This document shows, piece by piece, positions 8,365 to 15,178 of a DNA stretch of 36,285 nucleotides; within the stretch, counting starts at the first letter, position 1, and each line of letters opens with the position of its first letter. Position numbers and translations under genes: made by a program. This DNA comes from Secundilactobacillus malefermentans DSM 5705 = KCTC 3548. Lineage in GTDB: Bacteria > Bacillota > Bacilli > Lactobacillales > Lactobacillaceae. The stretch covers positions 1 to 36,285 of the forward strand of contig NZ_AZGJ01000019.1 of NCBI RefSeq assembly GCF_001436395.1, read 5' to 3'. Below the pieces are notes generated by a model. It saw only the letters and a list, made by a program, of their open reading frames with translations. It was not told where the DNA came from and did not search any database.

Positions 8365-8369
8365 GTAAA

Positions 8370-8990
8370 TTACAATACTCGTAAGTGGGGATGGTTATCA
8401 AAATTTGATGTTGGTGTTTGAATGCTAGAAGTTGGCGTGAAGCCCTGTCTTTCACAAACTTCTCGTAAAACCGGATAACTAACATCGTCCACTCTTAAAC
8501 CCGATTCATCAGATAAGGCATTATAGATAACGGCCGTGGAGGCATGTTCAACCTTCATTTCAGCTGCAAGTCGTTGATCTGCTTTAAATGCCCGTTTTGC
8601 TAAATTTGACTGACGATCTTCAAGAAACATTTCTAAGTCAAGATTAACTGTTTTTGCGACTCCTTGAACAAGCGAATCACTATATTGTTGACCAGCCTTT
8701 AACAGAGCACCTTGGAGTTCAAGCAGGAATTGACGTCCACGCTTTTTTCCTTGAAACAGTGCTGCTTTATAATCTAAGACGGTCTGATAGTGCTGCGCAA
8801 AGGTCTGGTTTCGATCCGTTAAACTAACGGTATTCGAGCCAATAGGGGAATCGTTCAGCTGCATGCTTAACATCGGAACAAATTGATAGGATAGTTGGTC
8901 GGGCAATTCGTTAGCCAGCTTGATGATATTTTGCTCAGACGACATACACTTGCCGCCAAGCGGATTTACAAATAAATAAACTTCTAGCAA
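8370..8990 (-). CDS. spxH: SpxH/YjbH-like ClpXP adaptor with incomplete CxxC
   Basis: A DsbA/thioredoxin-fold protein of about 206 residues. It begins LEVYLFVNPL at the first beta strand, the place where YjbH has a CxxC active site. In Bacillus, SpxH binds Spx and hands it to ClpXP. Location in the spx-mecA-coiA-pepF neighbourhood supports the same role. Here the active-site string is Gly12-Gly-Lys-Cys15, so the first cysteine is missing and thiol redox cycling is not possible in the usual way. I chose the TTG at 8990 because AGGAGG stands seven bases before it. A longer reading to 9095 would put 35 hydrophobic residues in front and translate through that site. It is transcribed opposite to its neighbours. 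Confidence 0.78.
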   Translation of the reverse strand: MLEVYLFVNPLGGKCMSSEQNIIKLANELPDQLSYQFVPMLSMQLNDSPIGSNTVSLTDRNQTFAQHYQTVLDYKAALFQGKKRGRQFLLELQGALLKAGQQYSDSLVQGVAKTVNLDLEMFLEDRQSNLAKRAFKADQRLAAEMKVEHASTAVIYNALSDESGLRVDDVSYPVLREVCERQGFTPTSSIQTPTSNFDNHPHLRVL

Positions 8991-9051
8991 AATACTTCCT
9001 CCTATGGGTAGGGACCCACAAATTTGATATGTAAGAAAAAACAATGTATTC

Positions 9052-9080
9052 AGAATAATTGATTTTATGAAAAATAGCAA
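9052..9080 (-). promoter_or_regulatory. Probable spxH promoter
   Basis: On the minus strand TTGCTA (9075-9080) and TATTCT (9052-9057) are 17 bases apart, giving a leader of about 55 bases before the TTG. Confidence 0.45.
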
Positions 9081-9248
9081 TAAATTAACTTTCACTGATT
9101 TGCACCCTTATAATGCCCTAATTCGTGTGCGCAGTAAAGAATTTTGACTTATCAAGGAATGAAAGCAATGGTTTGGTCCAGAATTGAAATTTTATGATAA
9201 AATTGAGAAGGCATTAAGACGTCAAATCTGACGTAATGGGGTGAGAAA

Positions 9249-9908
9249 GTGATTAAGGATTGGAATCAAGAATTACTGCCATATAAACAGGCGGTAAATG
9301 AATTAAAAATAAAATTGCGTGGCATTAGAGAGCAATTTCAAAATCAAAATGAACGAGCACCAATTGAGTTTGTGACTGGCAGAGTAAAACCAGTTGATAG
9401 TATTCAGGAAAAGATGCAGCGACGACATGTTTCTGAGGATCGTTTGGAACAAGATATGGAAGACATTGCGGGTCTAAGAATTATGTGCCAATTTGTCGAA
9501 GACATTTATCAAGTGGTTGATTTACTCAGAAAACGAACGGATCTAAAGATTCTGGAGGAGCGAGATTACATACACAACGAGAAGCCTAGTGGTTATCGCT
9601 CGTATCATATTGTAATTGAATATCCAGTTCAATTAATTACTGGTGAAAAACGCATTTTAGCGGAAATTCAAATTAGAACATTGGCCATGAACTTTTGGGC
9701 AACGATTGAACACTCTTTGAATTATAAGTATCAAGGAGAATTTCCTGAGGAACTCAATGGACGCCTACATCGTGCTGCAGAAGCTGCGTTCAAATTAGAT
9801 ACCGAGATGTCTGAAATTCGTGAAGAAATTCAAGAGGCTCAGCACCTTTTCTCCTATGGCAAAGGAGAAGTCGTTAAGCGGCGTAATGAGCAAAATAAGG
9901 ATGATTAG
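9249..9908 (+). CDS. relQ: Small alarmone (p)ppGpp synthetase RelQ
   Basis: A 219-residue single-domain synthetase that makes ppGpp/pppGpp from GDP/GTP and ATP. There is no hydrolase, TGS or ACT domain, which fits the small RelQ (YjbM) class. Conserved strings are EDIAGLRIMCQF near 74-85, RDYIHNEKPSGYRSYHI near 110-125 (synthetase substrate loop) and EIQIRTLAMNFWATIEHSLNYKY near 138-160. RelQ proteins are tetrameric and allosterically bound by pppGpp and RNA in other species. The GTG start has TGGGGTGAG upstream. Stop and nadK start are adjacent, so the two genes and the RluD-type gene form one operon, as in Bacillus yjbM-nadF-yjbO. Confidence 0.94.
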   Translation: MIKDWNQELLPYKQAVNELKIKLRGIREQFQNQNERAPIEFVTGRVKPVDSIQEKMQRRHVSEDRLEQDMEDIAGLRIMCQFVEDIYQVVDLLRKRTDLKILEERDYIHNEKPSGYRSYHIVIEYPVQLITGEKRILAEIQIRTLAMNFWATIEHSLNYKYQGEFPEELNGRLHRAAEAAFKLDTEMSEIREEIQEAQHLFSYGKGEVVKRRNEQNKDD

Positions 9909-10715
9909 ATGAGAATTGCAATATTTAGTAATAAGGGCGACGCTTCTAGAAAAGTGTCAGCTGCTTTATATGACCTAATTAATAAAACTGATCTTGTAAT
10001 TGACGGCCTGAATCCGGATATTGTCATTACAGTTGGCGGCGATGGGACGCTCCTATCAGCTTTTCATCACTATATTGACCGACTAAAACAAATTCGGTTT
10101 GTCGGTATTCACACGGGACACCTTGGATTTTATACTGACTGGCGTGATTATGAGGTGAAGGAACTCATTAATAGTTTAGTTCACGATGATGGTCAGAGTG
10201 TGAGCTATCCGTTATTAGATGTAAAAGTTGATTATTTAAATGATAATCAATCGGATTCAATTTTGGCGTTAAACGAATCAACAATTAAACGACCAACCAA
10301 TACGATGCAAGCAAATATTTTTATCAAAGGTGAATTCTTTGAAAGTTTTCGTGGAGACGGCCTATGTATTTCGACGCCAACAGGGTCTACGGCCTATAAT
10401 AAGTCAGTTGGTGGAGCCATCATTAATCCAAAATTTGATGCGATTCAAGTAACAGAAATAGCCTCTATTAATAATCGGGTGTTTAGAACAATTGGATCAC
10501 CACTTATTTTACCGGAAGACGAGTGGCTAAGGGTTGAGCCAGAAACTGGTGATAATGACGTTGTCACTTGTGATCAACTGACAATTTCTGATCGACCAAT
10601 TAAATCGATTTCTTATCGGATTTCTCAGCAACGAATTTCATTTGCGCAGTATCGACATACACAATTTTGGAAACGAGTCAGTGGGTCCTTTATTGGTGAG
10701 GAACAACATGACTGA
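9909..10715 (+). CDS. nadK: NAD kinase
   Basis: A 268-residue cytosolic kinase that phosphorylates NAD+ to NADP+. The family motif GGDGT is at 43-47 (ITVGGDGTLLSAF). The NE/D motif is in LALNESTIK near 120, and the Gly-rich RGDGLCISTPTGSTAYNKSVGGA near 148-170 forms the NAD-binding region. Length is normal for the short Firmicute form. The ATG directly follows the relQ stop and the 3' end overlaps the next gene by eight bases, indicating translational coupling. Pairing with a ppGpp synthetase is a conserved feature of this neighbourhood. Confidence 0.96.
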   Translation: MRIAIFSNKGDASRKVSAALYDLINKTDLVIDGLNPDIVITVGGDGTLLSAFHHYIDRLKQIRFVGIHTGHLGFYTDWRDYEVKELINSLVHDDGQSVSYPLLDVKVDYLNDNQSDSILALNESTIKRPTNTMQANIFIKGEFFESFRGDGLCISTPTGSTAYNKSVGGAIINPKFDAIQVTEIASINNRVFRTIGSPLILPEDEWLRVEPETGDNDVVTCDQLTISDRPIKSISYRISQQRISFAQYRHTQFWKRVSGSFIGEEQHD

Positions 10716-11607
10716 GTTTAATTGGCATAATGAAAGTACGGAACCAATAAAGGTTAGAACCCTTTTAGCAGAAAACGGGGTGACTCGATCCCTGTTAAAA
10801 GAAATAAAGTATCACGGCGGTTTAGTTGAAGTAAATGGAGTTGAGCGGCGGGTCAATGAATCGCTTCAAAAGGGTGACTGGGTTCGAATGGTCCTCCCGC
10901 CAGAGCCTGCTAATGACGTTATTTCGCCGTCTGATTTGCCGCTTGATATTCTGTTTGAAGATGAGCATTTCTTGGTAGTAAATAAGCCAGCAAGCGTGGC
11001 ATCAGTCCCTTCACACATTTACGCTAGGGATACGTTGGTTAACCGTGTGAAGGGATACTATGTTAGGCAAGCTTACGAAAATCAAGTGACGCATATCGTA
11101 ACCAGATTGGATAGAGAAACAAGCGGAGTGGTGTTATTTGCTAAACATCATTTAGCTCATTCAGTATTGGATCTTCAACTAAAAAAGCATCAATTAAAAA
11201 AGACGTATCTCGCAGTAGTAGAGGGTCAGCTAAAAAAGAATCACGATATTATCAATACTTCAATTGGTCGAGCACCAAATTCATTTATTAAGCGCCAGGT
11301 AGTAAGTGAAGGGAAAAAATCAATTACTGAGTATTGGCGTATTAAGCAAATGCCAGCAGCAACGTTGTTAAGGTTGCAGCTACACACAGGGCGGACACAT
11401 CAAATTCGGGTTCATATGCAATCAATTGGTCATCCATTAATTGGTGATTGGCTATATGGATCCACCTCAAATCCCTGGATTAAGCGCCAAGCGTTGCATT
11501 GTCTATCGGTTACTTTTTATAATCCATTTAGTAAACAAGTCATCAAGTGTGTTGCGCCAATTCCTGTTGACATGGCGACACTTATTACAAAAGAATCGGA
11601 AGTATAA
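10708..11607 (+). CDS. RluD/RluA-family RNA pseudouridine synthase (YjbO-like)
   Basis: A 299-residue pseudouridine synthase. An S4-like RNA-binding region lies at about 15-65 (VRTLLAENGVTRSLLKEIKYHGGLVEVNG), followed by the catalytic domain with the active-site Asp135 in RLDRETSG. The LHTGRTHQIRVHMQSIGHPLIGDWLYG string is typical of RluA-class enzymes. The exact uridine target (23S rRNA or other) cannot be set from sequence, so no symbol is given. I chose the ATG at 10708, which overlaps the nadK end and has GGTGAGGA before it; a start at 10642 would lie deep within nadK. It is the last gene of the relQ operon and ends at a hairpin. Confidence 0.92.
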   Translation: MTEFNWHNESTEPIKVRTLLAENGVTRSLLKEIKYHGGLVEVNGVERRVNESLQKGDWVRMVLPPEPANDVISPSDLPLDILFEDEHFLVVNKPASVASVPSHIYARDTLVNRVKGYYVRQAYENQVTHIVTRLDRETSGVVLFAKHHLAHSVLDLQLKKHQLKKTYLAVVEGQLKKNHDIINTSIGRAPNSFIKRQVVSEGKKSITEYWRIKQMPAATLLRLQLHTGRTHQIRVHMQSIGHPLIGDWLYGSTSNPWIKRQALHCLSVTFYNPFSKQVIKCVAPIPVDMATLITKESEV

Positions 11608-11608
11608 A

Positions 11609-11634
11609 AAAACGACTGCTAATGCAGTCGTTTT
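11609..11634. terminator. Bidirectional terminator between the RluD-type gene and cutC
   Basis: An 11-bp perfect stem (AAAACGACTGC with GCAGTCGTTTT) and loop TAAT. The A-tract before and T-tract after it make it work from both sides. The cutC stop codon lies inside the 3' arm. Confidence 0.85.
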
Positions 11635-12271
11635 AAATTTGAGATGGCAGAATTGCCGTCTGACTAATGTTAGTTTTGTCTGTCAATGTCGTCATTTCCG
11701 CTTTTGAGTGGAAATTTGTAGGAATTAACTGAATGTTGCGTTCACTGAGTTTTTGGTTGGCGTTCATCAATGAGCTGATAGTTTCCGTCGTTAGTTCTCT
11801 CTCAGACGCCATTGGGGCATAGTACCGGGTAAAATCATTATCACTTAGCCACAAAACGGCCTCGTCTTCAATTGGGGCGGTTGGTCGGCTTAGACCAGTT
11901 GTGAAGCCTAATGCCATACCACCAGCCGCAGCGACCAAGTTAGCCATTGCGTCTTCATCAAGGTTGCCGGATTGGGTCAAGACGCCGAAAACGACGCCAT
12001 CGGAGCCTAACTTCTGAATTTCAAGTAAATCTGTATCCATAATTTTAATTTCGGCATCGTTATAGTCCGCACTTCCACTTCTGGGTCTAACCAAGATTGA
12101 TATCGAGACGTTGTGGTCGTGGGCATACCGTGTCGCCTCAGCAATTGTGCCATAGCTAGGAGTGGTTCCACCTAGTGCTAGGTCAGAAACTAGCAGGAGC
12201 CTTTTAGCATTTTGCTGAACGGCAGCAGTTACCTCAGCGTAATTTTGAACGATAATTTCATTAATTTGCAC
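11633..12271 (-). CDS. cutC: CutC-family protein (copper homeostasis family)
   Basis: About 212 residues, a TIM-barrel CutC-family protein. The family string around VSISILVRPRSGSADYNDAEI (near 75-95) and GSDGVVFGVLTQSGNLDEDAM (near 108-128) are recognisable. CutC was linked to copper tolerance and Cu(I) binding in enterococci, but its biochemical role is unsettled. I chose the GTG at 12271 because AGGGGATATG lies well placed before it; the ATG at 12289 has no ribosome site. It stands alone and divergent from the membrane-protein gene. It is the second copper-linked gene in the window, but no cop box is visible near it. Confidence 0.75.
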   Translation of the reverse strand: MQINEIIVQNYAEVTAAVQQNAKRLLLVSDLALGGTTPSYGTIAEATRYAHDHNVSISILVRPRSGSADYNDAEIKIMDTDLLEIQKLGSDGVVFGVLTQSGNLDEDAMANLVAAAGGMALGFTTGLSRPTAPIEDEAVLWLSDNDFTRYYAPMASERELTTETISSLMNANQKLSERNIQLIPTNFHSKAEMTTLTDKTNISQTAILPSQI

Positions 12272-12302
12272 TATTTCATATCCCCTCATTTACATATTCT
12301 GT

Positions 12303-12329
12303 TTGTTCGACAATTGACTATGCTACAAT
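12303..12329 (+). promoter_or_regulatory. Extended -10 promoter of the AI-2E-family gene
   Basis: TGCTACAAT at 12321-12329 is an extended -10; TTGTTC at 12303-12308 is a poor -35 with 15-base spacing. It abuts the minus-strand -10 at 12331-12336. Confidence 0.4.
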
Positions 12330-12330
12330 G

Positions 12331-12339
12331 ATTATAACA
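12331..12339 (-). promoter_or_regulatory. Extended -10 promoter of cutC
   Basis: On the minus strand TGTTATAAT is a full extended -10, with no good -35. The leader to the GTG would be about 50 bases. Confidence 0.45.
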
Positions 12340-12376
12340 GTACTACAAGTCATATGACTAGTTAGGAGGAATTGCC

Positions 12377-13537
12377 TTGACCAATAAAGAAGGTGCGAAA
12401 CACTCCTGGTTTTACAACTGGGTGGTGAATAATCGGCTGGTTTCTTCATTGACGGTTATTTTACTGATTCTACTAATTTTATTTGTACTAAGTAAAGTTC
12501 AATGGCTTTTCTACCCAATAAAAACGTTATTTGGAATTATTGGGACGCCAATAATTATAGCAGGGGTATTTTATTATCTGTTAAATCCAATTGTTGATCG
12601 AGTTGAAAATCGATTTAAAATTAAGCGAGTCTGGAGTATTTCAGCAATTTTTATCGTGGTGCTAGGCTTAATAGTTTGGGGTATCGTTGCAATTATTCCT
12701 ATAATTCAACAGCAAATTATGAGCTTACTCGCAAATTGGCCTGACTACTGGAATAAGGTCGTTGAGGAATCAACCAAGTTTTCAAATAGTCCGCACTTTG
12801 ATTCATTCAGAGATCAGCTGGATAACTTTAACAAGCAGGCCTCTGAACAGTATTCAAAGGCAATGTCCTCCTTCTTTAATCAAACATTAAACTCAGTTGG
12901 CGGCTTTGTTTCAAGGGTCACGACAATTGCCGTTTCAATTATAACTGCACCGTTTATCCTATTTTATTTGCTAAAAGACGGGCATAAATTGCCAGCCTAC
13001 TTAGTCCATTTTTTTCCAACAAAAGCCAGAAAGTCTATATCCGAAGTAATTAAAGAAATGAATAGTCAGGTTAGTAATTACGTTAGAGGACAATTAATCG
13101 TGGCATTTTGTGTTGGCGTCATGTTTTTAATCGGTTACTGGATTATCGGACTTAAGTTTGCACTTTTACTAGCAATTTCAGCAGGTGTTCTAAATCTGGT
13201 TCCGTACATTGGCTCATTTCTTGCCTTAGTGCCGGCACTGGTCGTTGGCGCCTTCATTTCACCACTAATGCTGATAAAAGTTATTATTGTATTTGGGATA
13301 GAACAAACGTTGGAAGGGCGCTTTATCTCACCATTAGTCTTAGGGAACAGTTTAAAAATTCATCCAGTTACAATCATATTTGTCTTATTGGCTTCTGGTA
13401 AGTTGTTTGGCGTTTTGGGAGTTATTTTAGGCATTCCTGGGTACGCAGTTATTCGGGTTTTTGTAACCCAAATCTTTTTGTGGTACAAACGGTATTCTGG
13501 GTTATATCTTGAAGAAATTGATTCAGAATCACATTAA
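12377..13537 (+). CDS. AI-2E family transporter-like membrane protein
   Basis: A 386-residue polytopic membrane protein of the AI-2E/PerM/YtvI family. A first pair of helices lies at about 20-75 and a third near 90-115. The extracytoplasmic amphipathic region (about 120-170, NKQASEQYSKAMSSFF) is followed by four or five helices to the C-terminus. The family signature GIEQTLEGRFISPLVLGNSL is near 310-330. Family members were proposed to export autoinducer-2, and others move Na+ or H+; the substrate here is unknown. The TTG start follows TTAGGAGGAATTG. The RlmA-type gene begins 11 bases later, so the two are probably one transcript. Confidence 0.88.
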   Translation: MTNKEGAKHSWFYNWVVNNRLVSSLTVILLILLILFVLSKVQWLFYPIKTLFGIIGTPIIIAGVFYYLLNPIVDRVENRFKIKRVWSISAIFIVVLGLIVWGIVAIIPIIQQQIMSLLANWPDYWNKVVEESTKFSNSPHFDSFRDQLDNFNKQASEQYSKAMSSFFNQTLNSVGGFVSRVTTIAVSIITAPFILFYLLKDGHKLPAYLVHFFPTKARKSISEVIKEMNSQVSNYVRGQLIVAFCVGVMFLIGYWIIGLKFALLLAISAGVLNLVPYIGSFLALVPALVVGAFISPLMLIKVIIVFGIEQTLEGRFISPLVLGNSLKIHPVTIIFVLLASGKLFGVLGVILGIPGYAVIRVFVTQIFLWYKRYSGLYLEEIDSESH

Positions 13538-13548
13538 GGAGAGTTAGC

Positions 13549-14400
13549 TTGAAAAAAATTGATCGATCGACAGCGTTCTTACAAGACCAACTTGATTTGT
13601 TCAGGTGTCCAGTGTGTCAGCTACCGTATTCGGAAGTGGTTGGCCATGGAATTAAATGTTCAAATGGACATGAATTAGATTTATCGAAAAAGGGAACGCT
13701 CTTTTTTTTGAATCACGATGTGTCGAGTGAATATGACGCCAGTATGTTAAGTGCCAGAAGACGAATTTTGACTGCGGGATTATTTGATGGATTTCTTGAA
13801 GAAATAATCCGTAGAATGCCAAAAACTGGCGCGAGAATTCTCGATATAGGGAGTGGAGAGGGAACACCACTCGTTAAAGTATTAAATGAGCGTCATCAGT
13901 CAGATGATGTTGCGGTTGGCTTTGATATATCAAAACCTGGTATCAACTTAGCAACTCAGTTAGAGTCAAACGCATTTTGGTGTGTGGCTGATTTGGCGAG
14001 ACTTCCGTTTAATGACCAAAGCTTTGACACCATCATTGATATTTTTTCACCGTCTGCTTATAGCGAATTTAATCGCGTACTTGCAAATGGGGGACAGCTA
14101 TTAAAAGTGGTTCCTAATTCAAACTATTTAATTGAATTAAGACAATTACTCTATGATAAGGAAAGCAAACATCGCTCATATAGCAATGATAATGTGGTGG
14201 ATTTGTTTATGCAGCATTATCCAAACGCGGAAGCCAAACGGATTGTTTATCAAATGCCAATATTGCCCGCCCAATTTGCGGATTTGTTGTCGATGACGCC
14301 GTTAAGTTGGGGCGTAGATGAAAGTCGACTTGACGTTGTCAGGGAAATGCCTATTAATGAAATTACAGTAGACGTTACGCTGTTAAGCGTTGAGGCGTAA
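13549..14400 (+). CDS. rlmA: RlmA-type 23S rRNA (guanine-N1) methyltransferase
   Basis: A 283-residue SAM-dependent methyltransferase of the RlmA/RrmA family, which in Gram-positives methylates G748 of 23S rRNA (RlmA-II). The N-terminal zinc site is Cys20-x-x-Cys23 with Cys37 and His41 (FRCPVCQLPY...CSNGHELDL). The SAM-binding loop is ILDIGSGEGTP near 100-110, with DIFSP near 165 in the usual catalytic-loop position. The TTG start at 13549 has AAGGAGAG before it. The first methionine-like codons MKKIDRS agree with the family. It is downstream of the AI-2E-family gene and upstream of the structured trmL leader. The choice between guanine-745 and -748 specificity is by lineage, not seen directly. 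Confidence 0.88.
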   Translation: MKKIDRSTAFLQDQLDLFRCPVCQLPYSEVVGHGIKCSNGHELDLSKKGTLFFLNHDVSSEYDASMLSARRRILTAGLFDGFLEEIIRRMPKTGARILDIGSGEGTPLVKVLNERHQSDDVAVGFDISKPGINLATQLESNAFWCVADLARLPFNDQSFDTIIDIFSPSAYSEFNRVLANGGQLLKVVPNSNYLIELRQLLYDKESKHRSYSNDNVVDLFMQHYPNAEAKRIVYQMPILPAQFADLLSMTPLSWGVDESRLDVVREMPINEITVDVTLLSVEA

Positions 14401-14434
14401 GCGCTGAACACTATTATGTATTTTTCACAAATTA

Positions 14435-14463
14435 TTGCATATCCAACATGGAAGTGTTATATT
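14435..14463 (+). promoter_or_regulatory. Promoter P1 of the trmL leader RNA
   Basis: TTGCAT at 14435-14440 and TATATT at 14458-14463 are exactly 17 bases apart. Transcription would start near 14470, giving an RNA of about 105 bases up to the terminator. Confidence 0.6.
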
Positions 14464-14469
14464 ACTAGT

Positions 14470-14576
14470 GAGAAATCGTTTGGCAGTTAATATCGGTTTT
14501 CCCGTTAGTAACTGGCAATTTGCACTTCATTAACGCAGTTCCTCGCCGTGCCCACACCGAGGAGTTGCGTTTTTTT
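14470..14576 (+). ncRNA. Structured leader RNA before trmL, 23S-methyl-motif candidate
   Basis: Two hairpins. The first, at 14481-14517, pairs CAGTTA (14484-14489) with TAACTG (14509-14514) and CGG with CCG around a T-rich loop. The second, at 14532-14571, is a 14-bp stem followed by seven T. The lactobacillus cis-regulatory RNA called the 23S-methyl motif has the same plan (two hairpins, the last a terminator) and lies before genes annotated as rRNA methyltransferases, the old label of TrmL-type SPOUT enzymes. I could not compare with the family model, so the identity is an inference from layout. AACTG of the first hairpin can alternatively pair with CAGTT in the terminator arm. Confidence 0.6.
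14532..14576 (+). terminator. Terminator of the trmL leader
   Basis: Arms 14532-14545 and 14558-14571 form a 14-bp stem with two G-U pairs and a 12-base loop, followed by T at 14570-14576. It precedes trmL by about 65 bases and would stop the P1 transcript. Confidence 0.85.
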
Positions 14577-14582
14577 GTTGTC

Positions 14583-14612
14583 TTGCAAAACCTTTTTTAA
14601 AGGTGCTATGAT
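14583..14612 (+). promoter_or_regulatory. Promoter P2 directly upstream of trmL
   Basis: TTGCAA at 14583-14588 and TATGAT at 14607-14612 are 18 bases apart, and TG at 14604-14605 gives an extended -10. It lies after the leader terminator, so it could express trmL independently of attenuation. Confidence 0.5.
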
Positions 14613-14641
14613 AAAGTAATAATGTTTTAAGAGGAGAAAAA

Positions 14642-15154
14642 ATGACAAATCATATTGTATTGTTCGAACCATTGATGCCTGCAAATACAGGAAATATTGC
14701 CCGAACATGTGCAGGAACTGACACCGTTTTAGACTTAATTAAACCACTTGGCTTTTCGTTGGATGATAAGCACATGAAGAGAGCCGGACTAGATTATTGG
14801 GAAAAAGTTCAAATTAACACCCATAAGAATTTACCGGAGTTTATGAATCAATTACCTTCAAATGGTAAGTTATTCTTAGTTTCAAAATTTGCAAATCAAA
14901 CTTATGTTGATCCAGATTATACGGATAGTAATTCTGAATACTATTTCTTGTTTGGTAAAGAAACGACGGGACTTCCTGAGCCGTTTATGCGTCAATATCC
15001 TGAAAAGGCAATTCGGATTCCCCAGGATGATTCAAATATTCGCGCATTAAATTTATCAAATTCAGCGGCAATTGTGATTTATGAGGCAATGCGTCAACAA
15101 AACTTTAATCATCTGGAACAATCTCATTTGTATAAGAATGACAAGTTAAAATAG
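14642..15154 (+). CDS. trmL: tRNA (cytidine/uridine-34 2'-O) methyltransferase TrmL
   Basis: A 170-residue minimal SPOUT methyltransferase of the YibK/CspR/TrmL type that methylates the ribose of the wobble base in certain leucine tRNAs. It begins at the first strand (NHIVLFEPLMPANTGNIARTC), and the C-terminal knot is formed around LFGKETTGLPEPFM and IRIPQDDSNIRALNLSNSAAIVIYEA. There is no extra RNA-binding domain, which separates it from TrmH/RlmB. The ATG has AGAGGAGAAAA upstream. It lies behind a structured leader and is followed 24 bases later by ftsK, so it may share transcripts with it. Confidence 0.92.
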   Translation: MTNHIVLFEPLMPANTGNIARTCAGTDTVLDLIKPLGFSLDDKHMKRAGLDYWEKVQINTHKNLPEFMNQLPSNGKLFLVSKFANQTYVDPDYTDSNSEYYFLFGKETTGLPEPFMRQYPEKAIRIPQDDSNIRALNLSNSAAIVIYEAMRQQNFNHLEQSHLYKNDKLK

Positions 15155-15178
15155 CAAAGTTGGGGGAGTACTTAAATT

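Noticed and set aside
8991..9095. Hydrophobic N-terminal extension of the SpxH-like protein (possible signal or TM)
   Set aside because: It would translate through a perfect AGGAGG site. The DsbA-type fold starts at LEVYLF right after the TTG at 8990.
10642..10707. Longer start for the RluD-type gene
   Set aside because: It lies wholly inside nadK with no ribosome site; the ATG at 10708 overlaps the nadK end in the usual coupled way.
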